Shown in pieces: positions 32,346 to 43,609 of a stretch of 64,000 nt of DNA; position 1 is the first letter of the stretch, and every line of letters begins with the position of its first letter. The position numbers and the translations under genes are program-made. Source of the stretch: Embiotoca jacksoni (Eukaryota > Chordata > Actinopteri > Embiotocidae); assembly GCA_022577435.1 (NCBI GenBank), contig JAKOON010000059.1, positions 1,191,571 to 1,255,570 on the forward strand. Direction: 5' to 3'. The notes beneath the pieces are model-generated. The model had not been told where the DNA came from. It saw nothing but the letters and a program-made list of their open reading frames with translations, and ran no database searches.

Positions 32346-32980
32346 AAAACCTAATGAGAGAAAGGCTGGATAAAATCGTATTATTGCAACATCCGTGTAT
32401 TTTGCGTGACAGCAAGTAATAGAGTAGAATATTATAATTCTTTATTCAAGCGTGATATGAAACGTTATTATCCTCTTATTATCTGTTCTCCTGACAAAAG
32501 AATAACAACTATAAACCTTCATGGAGACCGAGGCATACAAAAAATAAAGTCTTTAAAAACAAAATAATACTGTAAACATACTTTTTCTTTTCGTTCTTTC
32601 CTGACGTGGATGTTTAAAATGAACCAGCAGTATGAATGAGTGATGTCATCCGTGGTGACGCTGCTGCTTCTCCTGAAACCTTTAAAAGAGAAGCGCTGGG
32701 TTTCCGTTCAGTCCGGACGAAGTCGGAGACGACGGCAGCTGAATCCTACAAATCACACCGTCACCTCTTTGGTTTTTCTTCCTGTCGTTGACTCTCGAGA
32801 CAGATTTGTGTTTCGTCGGCTGTGATGATGAATGTCTTCAGTGTTACTACGCTGAGGAATATTCCCGTGTGCTTCTTCGTGTGTGAGCCGCTGGACTTTA
32901 AACAAACTGCATTTTTACTAACATATAAAAAAAAGTCGACATCACTGTTTGTGTTCATGTTGTTGGTCTGAAGAAGCATC
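32346..32980. other. 5' flank of OR5
   Basis: Unique sequence. No gene recognised and no promoter element assigned. Confidence 0.45.
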
Positions 32981-33904
32981 GTGATGAACGCCACGCAGGT
33001 TTCATATTTCACACTCGCTGCCTACTTTGACACCGGGGCTTTAAAATACTTATATTTCAGCGTTATTCTGACTGTGTACGTTGTGATCGTGGTCTCCAAC
33101 GTGTTCCTCCTGGTGGTGATCTGTGTGAACCGCAGCTTACATGAACCGATGTACCTGTTCCTGTGCAGCCTGTTAGTGAACGAGCTGTATGGTAGTTCAG
33201 GCTTGTTTCCCTTCCTGCTGCTTCAGATCCTGTCGGACGTTCACAGCGTTCCTGCTGCGTTCTGCTTGCTGCAGGTTTTCTGCGTTCATTCCTACGGAGC
33301 TGTAGAATATTTGAACTTGGCCGTGATGTCGTACGATCGCTACGTCGCCATCTGCTGTCCACTGCAGTACAACGCCCGGATGACGTCCAGGAGGATGGCG
33401 GCGCTGGTCGCCGTGTCGTGGTTGTTTCCCTGCTCGGCGATGCTCGTCTCCTTGTGTCTGACTTCCCGTCTGCAGCTGTGTGGCAGCGTCGTCCACAAAG
33501 TGTACTGCGACAGCTTCTCGGTGGTGAAGCTGTCCTGCTCCGACACCACTGCCGTCAACGTTTACGGACTCGTCGCCACGTTCAGCACCATCGTCGGCGC
33601 GTTGGTCATCATTCTTTACACGTACGTGAAGATTCTGGCGGTGTGTTTCTCCGGTTGTGAACGGACCCGACAGAAAGCCGTCAGCACCTGCTCGCCTCAC
33701 CTCGCCTCCATCCTCAACTTCTCCTTCGGGGCGAGCTTTGAAATCCTCCAGAGCCGGTTTGACATGAGCAGCGTGCCCGACGGGGTACGAATCTTCTTAT
33801 CGTTATATTTCCTCACGTGCCCGCCTCTTCTGAACCCCGTCATGTACGGCATGAAAATGTCCAAAATCCGTGTCGTATTTAAAAGTCTAATATCAAATGT
33901 TTAG
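32981..33904 (+). CDS. OR5: odorant receptor, fish family (group delta-like)
   Basis: 307 residues, single exon, open. NAT glycosylation site at 3-5, MSYDRYVAICCPLQYN at the end of TM3, KAVSTCSPHL in TM6 and NPVMYGMKMSKIR in TM7. Shared block at 33113-33239. Outside the block its codons are notably GC-rich (for example in TM4) compared with OR6. Starts at a Met-Met pair; either is possible. Confidence 0.94.
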   Translation: MMNATQVSYFTLAAYFDTGALKYLYFSVILTVYVVIVVSNVFLLVVICVNRSLHEPMYLFLCSLLVNELYGSSGLFPFLLLQILSDVHSVPAAFCLLQVFCVHSYGAVEYLNLAVMSYDRYVAICCPLQYNARMTSRRMAALVAVSWLFPCSAMLVSLCLTSRLQLCGSVVHKVYCDSFSVVKLSCSDTTAVNVYGLVATFSTIVGALVIILYTYVKILAVCFSGCERTRQKAVSTCSPHLASILNFSFGASFEILQSRFDMSSVPDGVRIFLSLYFLTCPPLLNPVMYGMKMSKIRVVFKSLISNV

Positions 33905-34649
33905 TATTCATATCAGGTTGCCCTAAGAACTGTCTGTTGTTTTATAATGTGACAAATTCATGACATGAACTTCACTCTTCCACCTGTTTTTTTCCTCCTT
34001 GAATTGATGAATGTCCACATTAAAGATGACGAAGCTCCTGTTAGCCGGTCTGTAAAATAACAGCACGTTTTGTTTATTGTCAGAAGGAACAGAACCCATG
34101 TTCATTACACCTAAATGTAGGTAAGGAAGACGTGTGGACATTATATTTATCGTCTTATAAATTGTCTGCTATTGATTGAAATGTCTCAATTGTTTTTACA
34201 TTCGATAATATGAATTCAACATTATTACAGATTAGTGGTGGGAATTGTTCTCTATGGTAATATAAAAGTTGTTTTTTACCAAAATACAGCAGTTGTCATA
34301 TTTATGAATGTAGTTATTTATGAATTTACTGTTGCTGCTATCCAATCCTTGTATCCTCAAACAGCCACAGTCTCCACGGTAACATTTATTCCATCAAGAT
34401 TTTTCAAATGTAAACAGTATTTCCAAGTTCAATAAGTCAACCTGTGTCCTGGCAGCGTTTATCCTCCCGGTCACAGGCCATCCTTCCACAGTTCCCATTC
34501 AAGCACCTCTTGCAGGTAAAGTTACATTAAAAAAACAAGACATGTAAACATAATATTATAAGTATAATTTCATTTTTACAACTCTCATCGTTGCAGAATA
34601 AATAAGCTAGTCCGCAGATCATATTGATAACAGCATGTAGCAACAGCTA
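33905..34649. other. 3' flank of OR5, nothing recognised
   Basis: AT-rich unique sequence. No supported gene. Confidence 0.45.
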
Positions 34650-35069
34650 CACACATGGACTAAAGTGTTGGTACCCTTCCATTAAAGAAAGAAAAACCCA
34701 CAATGGTCACTGAAATAACTTGAAACTGACAAAAGTCATAATAAATAAAAATTTACTGAAAATTAACTCATGAAAATCAGACACCTGTGATGCTAATTAG
34801 AGGACACCTTAGTCTAACATGTCCCTATGGCCAAATTATTTTCAATCTTTTCTAGGGGTACCATCATTTTTATCCAGGCCATTTTCATTAGTTTGTTTTT
34901 TAAAATGTTTCTGTTGAACCACAATTCAAAAGCAATGTCTGATTTTCATTAGTTAACTTTCAGTAAATTTTTATTTATTATGACTTTTGTCAGTTTCAAG
35001 TTATTTCAGTGACCATTGTGGGTTTTTCTTTCTTTAACGGAAGGGTACCAACACTTTAGTCCACGTGTG
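34650..35069. mobile_element. MITE with ~135-bp terminal inverted repeats
   Basis: The left end GGACTAAAGTGTTGGTACCC through AACTTGAAACTGACAAAAGT is repeated in inverted orientation at 34935-35069. The centre (~150 bp) has no coding capacity. The superfamily and target duplication are not clear. Confidence 0.85.
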
Positions 35070-35189
35070 GACATTGCTTTTAAATTGTAAACAACAACAT
35101 GCTATGAAAGTCGATGGCATACCCATGATATCAGCATTTAGGGTCGAAGTGACATTTGCCCACACGAAGACCCTGCTATAAGTAAATAT

Positions 35190-36285
35190 GAATCTCATAA
35201 TAATGTCACACTATAGCATGTCGTCTAAAATATGATAAAAAAGACAAACTATAGCGTGTCGTCTGAAATATGATGAAAAAGTCAAACATGTCGTCTATAA
35301 TATGATAAAAAAGTCAAACTATAGCATGTCGTCTAAAATATGATGAAAAAGACAAACTATAGTGTGTCGTCTAAAATATGATAAAAAAAATCAAACGTCG
35401 TCTATATGATAAAAAAGTCAAACATGTTGTCTAACATATGATAAAAAAGTCAAACTATAGCATGTCTAAAATATGATGAAAAAGTCAAACATGTCGTCTA
35501 TAATATGATAAAAAATTCACACTATAGCATGTCGTCTAAAATATGATGAAAAAGTCAAACATGTCGTCTATAATATGATAAAAAATTCAAACTATAGCAT
35601 GTCGTCTAAAATATGATAAAAAAGTCAAATATGTCGTCTAAAATATGATAAAAAAAAGTCACACTATAGCATGTCGTCTAAAATATGATAAAAAATTCAA
35701 ACTATAGCATGTCGTCTATAATATGATAAAAAGTCACACTATAGCATGTCGTCTATAATATGATAAAAAGTCACTATAGCGTGTCGTCTATAATATGATA
35801 AAAAAAGTCATACTATAGCATGTCATCTAAAATATGATTAAAAAAAAGTCATACTATAGCATGTCGTCTAAAATATGATAAAAAAAAAGTCACACTATAG
35901 TATGTCGTCTATATGATAAAAAAAAGTCACACTATAGCATGTCGTCTAAAATATGATAAAAAATTCAAACTATAGCATGTCGTCTATAATATGATAAAAA
36001 GTCACACTATAGCATGTCGTCTATAATATGATAAAAAGTCACTATAGCGTGTCGTCTATAATATGATAAAAAAAAGTCATACTATAGCATGTCATCTAAA
36101 ATATGATAAAAAAAAAGTCATACTATAGCATGTCGTCTAAAATATGATAAAAAAAAAGTCACACTATAGTATGTCGTCTATATGATAAAAAAAAGTCACA
36201 CGAGAGCGTGTCGTCTAAAATATAAAAAAATAAAAAGTCATACTATAGTATGTTGTCTAACATATGATAAAAAAAAAAGTCGTCA
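35190..36285. repeat. ~38-bp minisatellite (ACTATAGCATGTCGTCTAAA...)
   Basis: About 30 imperfect copies of a 36-40 bp unit built of ACTATAGCATGTCGTCTAAA, ATATGATAAAAAA and GTCAC/GTCAA. Related isolated units appear at 39842-39888 and 43451-43530, on either side of an inserted LINE. Confidence 0.95.
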
Positions 36286-36334
36286 TTTTTTTCACATTTT
36301 GGACGATAGTATGACTTTTATTCATCTTTTGAAT

Positions 36335-36690
36335 CATGAAATGAAAAATACAACAAAGGGGACCCTGAATTGTTAAGTAACTGAAATCTTCTATCAGGTA
36401 AGAATGGGACCACATTTCACTTTCAAAACTCCAGAAACTGGTCTCCTCAGTTCCCCAACATTTCCAGAGTGTTGTTAAAAGAAGAGTTGATGCAGCTCAG
36501 TGGTGAACATCATCCTGGAACAACTTCATAGAGACGTGCTGCTGCATCAGATTCACAATGAGAAGATCTTTTACATAAAACAATAAAATCTCTCAGTTTC
36601 AACATTTGATGTTGTCTTTGGTCTATTTTTAATTAAATATGAGTTTACATTATTTCCAAATGATCATATTCTGTTTATTTACATTTCACA
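36335..36690 (+). mobile_element. Family X Tc1-like 3' fragment (copy 4)
   Basis: Matches the C-terminal transposase part and the right end of the relic at 9845-10860 (ATGAAAAATACAACAAAGG, then ACTTTCAAAACTCCAGAAAC). It continues through ACATTTGATGTTGTCTTTGG to the terminal region. 5' part absent. Confidence 0.75.
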
Positions 36691-36809
36691 TGACGTCACT
36701 ACTCTTGGAAACTGGATTTCACTTTATGTTTAACAATGCACAGTTAAAATGATACAAGGGTTCAGTGACATTAAAGAAAATCTTTAAATCAGCTTGTAGG
36801 CTGCTAAAA

Positions 36810-37739
36810 CTAACAAGATACATGTCTTATGAGAGTTTTACATGCAACACGGATCTTAGACAGTTTCAGGCCGTACATTACAGGGTTGAACAGCGGCGGA
36901 CACGTAAGAAAGTAAACTGACATGAAAATCCGCAACACATTCAGTACATAGTTAATATTAAACCGGCTCTGTAAGATTTCAAAACAGGCTCCAAAAGAAA
37001 AGTTGAGCAGAGAAACGAGGTGAGGTGTGCAGGTACTGACAGCTTTCTGTCGGGTCTGTTTGGATCCAGAAAAACACACTTTAAAGATCCTCATGTAGGT
37101 GTAGAGGATTAAAATCAAAGGACCAAATACTGAGAAAGCACTAAGGAAGAGTCCATAAATGTTGATGACTGTGGTGTCGTAGCAGGCCAGTTTAACTACA
37201 GAATGGAAATCACAGTACACTTTGTTAATGATGTTTCCACACAGCTTCAAAGGAACAATCAAAGGCAGTGTAAAAAAATTCACAAGGATCGGGGATAACC
37301 ATATTAGAGCAATAAGAAAGGCAACTTTGTTGTAAGTCATGGATTTATTATATTGAAGAGGATAACAGATAGCGAGGTATCTGTCATAAGATATGATGGA
37401 TAAGTTTAAAAATTCTATACTTCCATAAGAATAAACAAGGAAAATCTGCAGAAAGCAAAAAGGAGCAGGAACGCTGTGAACGTCCGACAGGATCTGAAGC
37501 AGCAGGAAGGGAAACAAGCCTGAACTACCATACAGCTCGTTCACTAACAGGCTGCACAGGAACAGGTACATCGGTTCATGTAAGCTGCGGTTCACACAGA
37601 TCACCACCAGGAGGAACACGTTGGAGACCACGATCACAACATACAGACACATTATAATCATGAAATATAAATATTTCAACACTCCAGTGTCAAAATAGGC
37701 ACCAAGATTGAAGAATGAAACTTGACTTGAGTTTATCAT
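36810..37739 (-). CDS. OR6: odorant receptor, fish family (group delta-like)
   Basis: 309 residues from the Met at 37739. An upstream in-frame Met at 37763 would add the atypical MLRTKRRL, so the inner start, followed by an NSS glycosylation site, is preferred. TM3 ends with ISYDRYLAICYPLQYN (Met replaced by Ile), TM6 has KAVSTCTPHL and TM7 NPVMYGLKLSKIR. The 127-bp shared block is at 37481-37607 on the minus strand and is identical to that in OR1. Outside it the gene is AT-rich. Confidence 0.93.
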   Translation of the reverse strand: MINSSQVSFFNLGAYFDTGVLKYLYFMIIMCLYVVIVVSNVFLLVVICVNRSLHEPMYLFLCSLLVNELYGSSGLFPFLLLQILSDVHSVPAPFCFLQIFLVYSYGSIEFLNLSIISYDRYLAICYPLQYNKSMTYNKVAFLIALIWLSPILVNFFTLPLIVPLKLCGNIINKVYCDFHSVVKLACYDTTVINIYGLFLSAFSVFGPLILILYTYMRIFKVCFSGSKQTRQKAVSTCTPHLVSLLNFSFGACFEILQSRFNINYVLNVLRIFMSVYFLTCPPLFNPVMYGLKLSKIRVACKTLIRHVSC

Positions 37740-37763
37740 GAGTCTCCTTTTAGTTCTCAACAC

Positions 37764-38200
37764 AAAGCAACGCCTCCTTTACATTCTGTTGTATATTGAA
37801 GTGCTAGTTATAATGCAACTGTTTTAAACGTCTTCTTGATTTGTACAATGTACAGCTGAAACATCAAGCACATATAAACAGAAGTCAACATCATGATATT
37901 AAACACATTCATCATCATTGATGGAGTATTAACAATCAAACCCAAACAGACCATTTGGTTTTCAAAGTCAATATAATGTTCAGGTTATAAATTAGAAAAC
38001 AAACATGGTGACGCTAGATATGTTGAGTTTTCACCTGCTGCAGTCAGACTGAGTCCGTCTTCACTGAGCTGAAACTCTGCTTCATTCAAACCTTTAAAGA
38101 CAGAAGACGCCCACAGCAGCAGAGAGACTTCATTATGAAAGGTCCCACCGGCTGCTCAGAAAAAACAACACTTCTAACCTTCCATGTTACTCAGTATACT
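37764..38200. other. 5' flank of OR6
   Basis: Unique sequence. No supported element. Confidence 0.45.
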
Positions 38201-38284
38201 TTATTAACACTTTGTAGTGTTTCACAGTGCAGACACCTGACGCACTTTGTGTTTGCAGGGAATTGATGGTACAAAATCGAAAAA

Positions 38285-38720
38285 CTTCCAGTGGGCGTCG
38301 GCCTCTGCCAGGTTCATCACTTGTTACCAATCGATTTGTTTATTGTCAATGACAGTATTTTAAGGCACAAAAGAATTCATGACAACAGATCTTTATCTGA
38401 TAATGGTGTGGCCAAATTTAAGGAAGAGATTTCACACTTATCTACTTCAGCGCCATGTGTCAACACAGTAGAGGGCAGCTACCTCAACCATACTGCCACA
38501 CAAAGGGATCGACTTGTTGATAGTGCTGCAGCCTCTCTGCATACGACACTCGACAGTGTCGCCTCTCTTAAAAACTATTAAAGCAGAGGAGGCCAATTCA
38601 CAAATACACTCGTTAAAGCAGACATCAAGAACACTGGAAAGGAAGTGGAACTTTAGTCATTTAGAAGTTCATCTGGCCCGGAAACAGTCTATTAACATCT
38701 TAGAAAGTCCTCCATAATGC
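38285..38720 (+). mobile_element. LINE ORF2 fragment (post-endonuclease region)
   Basis: Translation gives SLHTTLDSVASLKNY and, in another frame, SRTLERKWNFSHLEVHLAR. This resembles the ...LDSLAPLKTR / RRLERKWRKTGLEVH segment between endonuclease and reverse transcriptase of fish LINEs. Frameshifted and short. A weaker related piece may lie at 59685-59850. Confidence 0.5.
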
Positions 38721-38759
38721 CTGAATCAAATCAAAGTGATGCTCGGGTTAAGTAATAAT

Positions 38760-39845
38760 TAATTAAGTATCAGGAGGAGGTCAGTGGAGTGCAGCTGTGC
38801 CAGCAGGCCAGAGGAGTGGAAGAGGGAGGAGCCTGAAGAGGGAAGCAGAGAGGCCACATCCACCAGACACGGACCAAAACAAAACGCACATGGAAACAAA
38901 CACGGAGATGTTAAGGTGTGTGTAGATAAACGGACCCAAAAGCAGACACACAGCAAAAGTCTCTTTGGAACCAGGTATTTATTTCTCCCCGGCAGTGAGA
39001 GCAAACAGGAATGCACACCAAGAGTCTGAGTCCCAATCCGAGCCAGAAGTTGGCTCCTCCGCGAACGAGGCTGGCAGGCTGATGGACGGACGGACAGGCA
39101 GGCAGAACCAGCGGGGCGTGGCTTCGCTGGGGGAATCCCGAGGTCCTCCTCAGCAAGCGACAGGCTGACGTAGCAGGGTGGGCGGAGCTTCGCTGGGGAA
39201 TCCCGAGGCTTCTCCACAGCCAGCGGCTGACTGACATGGCTTGGTGGGAATCCCGAGGTTCTCCACCAGCGCAGCCAATTGGCAGGATCGACTGTGTGAC
39301 ACCCGAGGATCGACACAGGATGGCCAAACCTTCGACAGCTGATCTCCGAGGAATGAACTGGAAGGCTTCTTCGTACAGGTGATACCCGAGGCTCGACACT
39401 GGACGGCAGGAAACAGGAAACAGGAAACAGACGGGAGTCAGAACCGGAGTTTCTCAAGAACAGAGACAGACAGACTTACGGGATGTGATGTCGGTAGGTT
39501 AATGGACGGACTGACGGTGAGTAGACAGGAGACCGGGGTATTTAATCCAGCTGGAGGTGATCAGCGGAATGTGCTCCAGCTGGATCTCTGGAGACCGGTG
39601 TGAGAGTGGGTGGAGCTCGGAGGAGGATACTGTGGAGGAACACAAAACAAAACACAAGCACGTGGCAAATAACTACAAACAGACAGGGAAATGACAGCAC
39701 ACATGAGGAGAGGTAATCGGGGACAAAAAAATAAAGGGAAATACAGTAGGATCAGACAGGAATCCTCAGGAGAATGATGGAAACGAGAGGAAAAGAGATC
39801 GGAGGAAACAAAAAAGAAAAACACTGTGACAGACAGGGATCCTGA
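38760..39845. repeat. Unclassified interspersed repeat
   Basis: GC-richer segment with a recurring ~60-bp theme (GGGGAATCCCGAGG, CAGCGGCTGAC, CGGACGGACAGGCAGG) and ends GGACCAAAACAAAACGCACA and CAGACAGGGATCCTGACATG. It looks like a mobile element by composition and boundaries, but I could not assign a class. The open frames here have no recognisable domain. Confidence 0.4.
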
Positions 39846-41331
39846 CATGTTGTCCAAAATATCATTAAAATGTAATACTACAGTATGTAAGATGTAAGAT
39901 AGCGCCGTGCTAGCGGCAGCCTGTTACAGCAGCGCCCCCCGAGTGTGTTTTTGTTTTAAGTATTTTTCTTTCTTCTCTCTTCGGAGTTGTTGTTTTCTTC
40001 TCTTCACGTGTGTTAAGTTAACAGTCAGACAATGGACCGTAATTTTTCCACTTTTCTGGTTGGGGGCAATTGTTATTGTTTACTCGCGTGATCAGCTGAT
40101 TGCGCTGAGTAGACCTCTACTGCTGCTGCCCGGAGCGACGCCTGAGATCCCCGACGAACTTCGGAGAAGACGTCGGGGTTGCAGAGCTGGAGCTAAGCTG
40201 AAGGCGAAAAGGAGGAAATATAAACCATCGGTACCGGCGATCTTAATGGGGAACGTGAGGTCGTTGGCCAACAAGACGGACGAGCTCGGCGCTGGTAAAG
40301 ACCCAGAGAGAGTACCGGGAGTGCAGCATCATATGTTTCACCGAGACATGGCTGCACTCACATCTCCCGGATCACAGCACGGCCGTATCCGGCTTCAGGA
40401 CTGTTCGGGGGGACGGAGACGTTGTTCGGAGCGGCAAGAAGAAAGGTGGAGGGATTGAAGTCTATGTGAACGAGAGGTGGTGTAATCCCGACCACGTGTG
40501 TGTGAAGGAACGTTTTTGTAGCCCGGACATTGAACTGCTAGCCGTGGGGATGCGTCCGTATTATTTGCAGAGGGAGTTCACGTCCGCCATTGTTATCGCT
40601 GTGTACGTTCCTCCATCAGCTGACGTAGAGGCAGCAGTGGACACCATCTACTCCACTGTGTCTAAACTTCAGACTAAGCATCCCGGTGCATTTTTGTTAG
40701 TTACTGGAGACTTTGACCAGTCTGGATAAAGTACTGCCAACTTTGCACCAGTATGTGAACTGCCCCACAAGGAACAATAAAACTCTGGACCTACTGGATG
40801 CTAATGACATGGATGCATACAGTACTACTGCCCTTCCCCCCCTTGGTAGATCAGACCACAACCTGGTCCTGCTGACACCCAAGTATGTTCCTCTGGTGCA
40901 GAGGCAGCCTGTAACCACCAGGACTGTGAGGAGGTGGACACAGGAGGCTAAAGACGCCCTGCAGGACTGCTTTGAGTCCACGGACTGGGACGTGCTGTGT
41001 GGACCGCATGGGGAGGACATCAACAGCAGGACGGACTGTATCACAGAATACATTAAATTCTGTGAACACACCACCGTACCATCCAGGACTGGACACTGCT
41101 TCCCCAACAACAAGCCGTGGATCACCAGTGACCTGAAAGTTCTTCTTAATAAGAAGAAAGCAGCCTTCAGGTCTGGGGACAGGGAGGAGCTCAGGAGAGT
41201 GCAGCGCCACCTGAAGGAGAAGATGAGGGAGTGTAAGGACTCCCACAGGAGGAAGCTGGAGGCCAAACTCCAGCAGAACAACGTGAGGGAGGTGTGGACC
41301 GGTATGAAGGAGATTACTGGGTTCAAGGGGA

Positions 41332-41515
41332 GAGAGAGACAACCAGGGGGAACCTGGAGAGGAACAACCAGGGGGAACCTAGAGAGGAACAATCAGGGAG
41401 AACCTGGAGAGGAACAATCAGGGGGAACCTGGAGAGGAACAACCAGGGGGAACCTAGAGAGGAACAATCAGGGGGAACCTGGAGAGGAACAACCTGGGGG
41501 AACCTGGAGAGGTCC
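41332..41515. repeat. 25-bp minisatellite inside the LINE frame
   Basis: About seven copies of a 25-bp unit (GGAACAATCAGGGGGAACCT then GGAGA). Because 25 is not a multiple of three, each unit is read in a different frame (GTWRGTTR, GNLERNNQ, GEPGEEQS). Confidence 0.93.
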
Positions 41516-43039
41516 AATGAACTAAACTGTTTCTTCAACAGGTTTAGTTCACCACCCTCATCTGTCTCCTCCACACCTTACACCTCCCAAACACCTCTGC
41601 TGCCTCCACCCCTCCTTCCTCTGCCCCCCCTGGTGAGCTGCATAGAGTCCTCAATCTCAAAGGGCTCTTCCTCCATCGACACCATGACCCCCCTCCCCCC
41701 ACCCCCCTCTCTGTGACGACTGGCCAGGTTAGGAGACAGCTGGAGAGACTCCACCAGCACAAGGCTTCAGGACCTGATGGCATCAGCCCCGGGGTCCTGA
41801 AGACCTGCGCCGTCCAGCTGGCTGAGGTCCGACAAGACCTCTTCAACCTGAGCCTGAAGCAGGAGGAAGTCCCGGTGCTGTGGAAGACGTCCTGTCTGGT
41901 TCCTGTCCCCAAGAAGACGACTCCATCCGGCCTCAACGACTACCGACCGGTTGCCCTCACATCTCATGTGATGAAGATGCTGGAGAGGCTGGTCTTGGCC
42001 CACCTCAGGCCGCTGGTGAAATCTTCTCTGGACCCGCTGCAATTTGCGTACCAGCCTCATGTGGGAGTGGACGACGCCATCATCTACCTGCTGCAACGAG
42101 CTCAGTCTCACCTGGATGGAACCGGTGACTCTGTGAGAATCACTTTCTTTGATTTCTCCAGTGCATTCAACACCATCCAACCACTGCTGCTGAGTGAGAA
42201 GCTGCAGGTGGTGGGGGTGGACGCGTCCACCGTCTCCTGGATCAATGACTACCTGACAGGCAGACCACAGTTTGTCCGTCTGGGCAGTGTGCTGTCTGAT
42301 ACGGTGGTCAGTGGTACTGGAGCTCCACAGGGAACTGTTCTGTCTCCTTCCTGTTCACCTTCTACACCACTGACTTCCAGTACAACTCAGAGTCAAGACA
42401 TCTGCAGAAGTTCTCTGATGACTCTGCAGTGGTCGGATGTATAAGGGATGGACGGGGGGGACGAGTACAGGGCAGTAGTGGAGGACTTTGTGGAGTGGGC
42501 AGGAAGAAATCACCTGCTCCTGAACGTGGCCAAGACCAGAGAGATGGTGGTCGACTTCAGGAGGAAGACGACGGCTCCACAACCGCTGAGAGTTCTGGGA
42601 GATGAGGTGGACATGGTGGAGGAGTACAAGTACCTGGTGTCTCCATGACAACAGACTGAACTGGAAGACCAACATCAACGCTGTCTACAAGAAGGGGATG
42701 AGTCGACTCTTTTTCTTGAGGAAACTTCGATCCTTCAATGTGTGCAGCGAGATGTTGGAGATGTTCTACCATCTGTTGTGGCCAGTGCATTGTACTTCGC
42801 TGTGGTCTGCTGGGGGAGCAGCATTGGAGCCGGAGACTCCAACAGACTTAACAAACTGGTTAAGAAGGCCGGCTCCATCATCGGCTACAAACTGGACAGT
42901 CTGGAAAAGGTGGTGGAGAGGAGGACGCTGAACAAACTATTATCCATCTTGGATAATCCTGACCACCCTCTCCACCACCTGCTGCAGGGACAGAGGAGGA
43001 CGTTCTCCAAAAGATTCCTCCAGCTCCGCTGTCACAAGA

Positions 43040-43175
43040 ACAGATACAGGAGGTCATTCCTGATACAGGAGATCATTCCTGATACTGGAGATCATTCCAG
43101 ATACAGGAGATCATTCCTGATACAGGAGATCATTCCTGATACTGGAGATCATTCCTGATACAGGAGATCATTCCT
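43040..43175. repeat. ~19-bp minisatellite in the LINE C-terminal region
   Basis: Six to seven copies of GATACAGGAGATCATTCCT with small changes, interrupting the residues that normally lead to RLYN. Confidence 0.9.
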
Positions 43176-43609
43176 GCCGACCGCAATAAGACTGTACAAT
43201 AACTCACCTCTGGCAAAATCCATCACACAACAATAACACTGTTGACTGTGTTTCTTGGTTGTTTGTATATAATATATATAGATATATACTGTACTGTATA
43301 TACTGTGCATTTCATATTTTATATTTTTTCCTGCTATTTTATTGCTTTCTATTATTCTATTATTATCTTATTGCTTCTGTATGCTGCTGTAGCGAAAAAA
43401 AAATTCCCCTCGGGGATTAATAAAGTAACTACCTAATCTAACCTAACCTCCAGTATGTCGTCCAAAAAGTCATAAAAAAGTGTTGGTATAGCATGTGTTC
43501 CAAAATGTTAAAAACAAGTCATACTATGATGTCACCAAGTACAGAGGCCTTGGAAACGTGTTGTAGAACTTTGTCATTAGTATTGTGGAGGTCAAGTCTC
43601 TGTGTTCAT

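Larger units (their letters stand above)
39889..43450 (+). mobile_element. LINE of the jockey/CR1/L2 group, near full length, frame-disrupted
   Basis: Non-LTR retrotransposon. Endonuclease: ILMGNVRSLANKTDEL at 40250, GGGIEVYVNERWCNPDH at 40450, then ELLAVGMRPYYL and LLVTGDF to 40730. Linker: LPPLGRSDHNLVLLTPKY. Reverse transcriptase 41713-42650: motif A FFDFSSAFNTIQP, motif B GAPQGTVLSP, and the catalytic FSDDSAVVG in a shifted frame at about 42413. C-terminal region to about 43200. The tail is ATTCCCCTCGGGGATTAATAAAG plus short repeats. At least five frameshifts or stops make it inactive. Flanked by CAGTATGT at 39881-39888 and 43451-43458, a probable target duplication. Two minisatellites (41332-41515 and 43040-43175) have grown inside it. 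Exact clade uncertain. Confidence 0.88.

Noticed and set aside
37740..37763. Upstream start of OR6 adding MLRTKRRL
   Set aside because: Basic extension not present in relatives; the next Met aligns with the starts of the other five receptors.
38759..39457. Minus-strand open frame of 232 residues
   Set aside because: Lies in an unclassified interspersed repeat; composition follows the repeat motif and no domain is recognisable.
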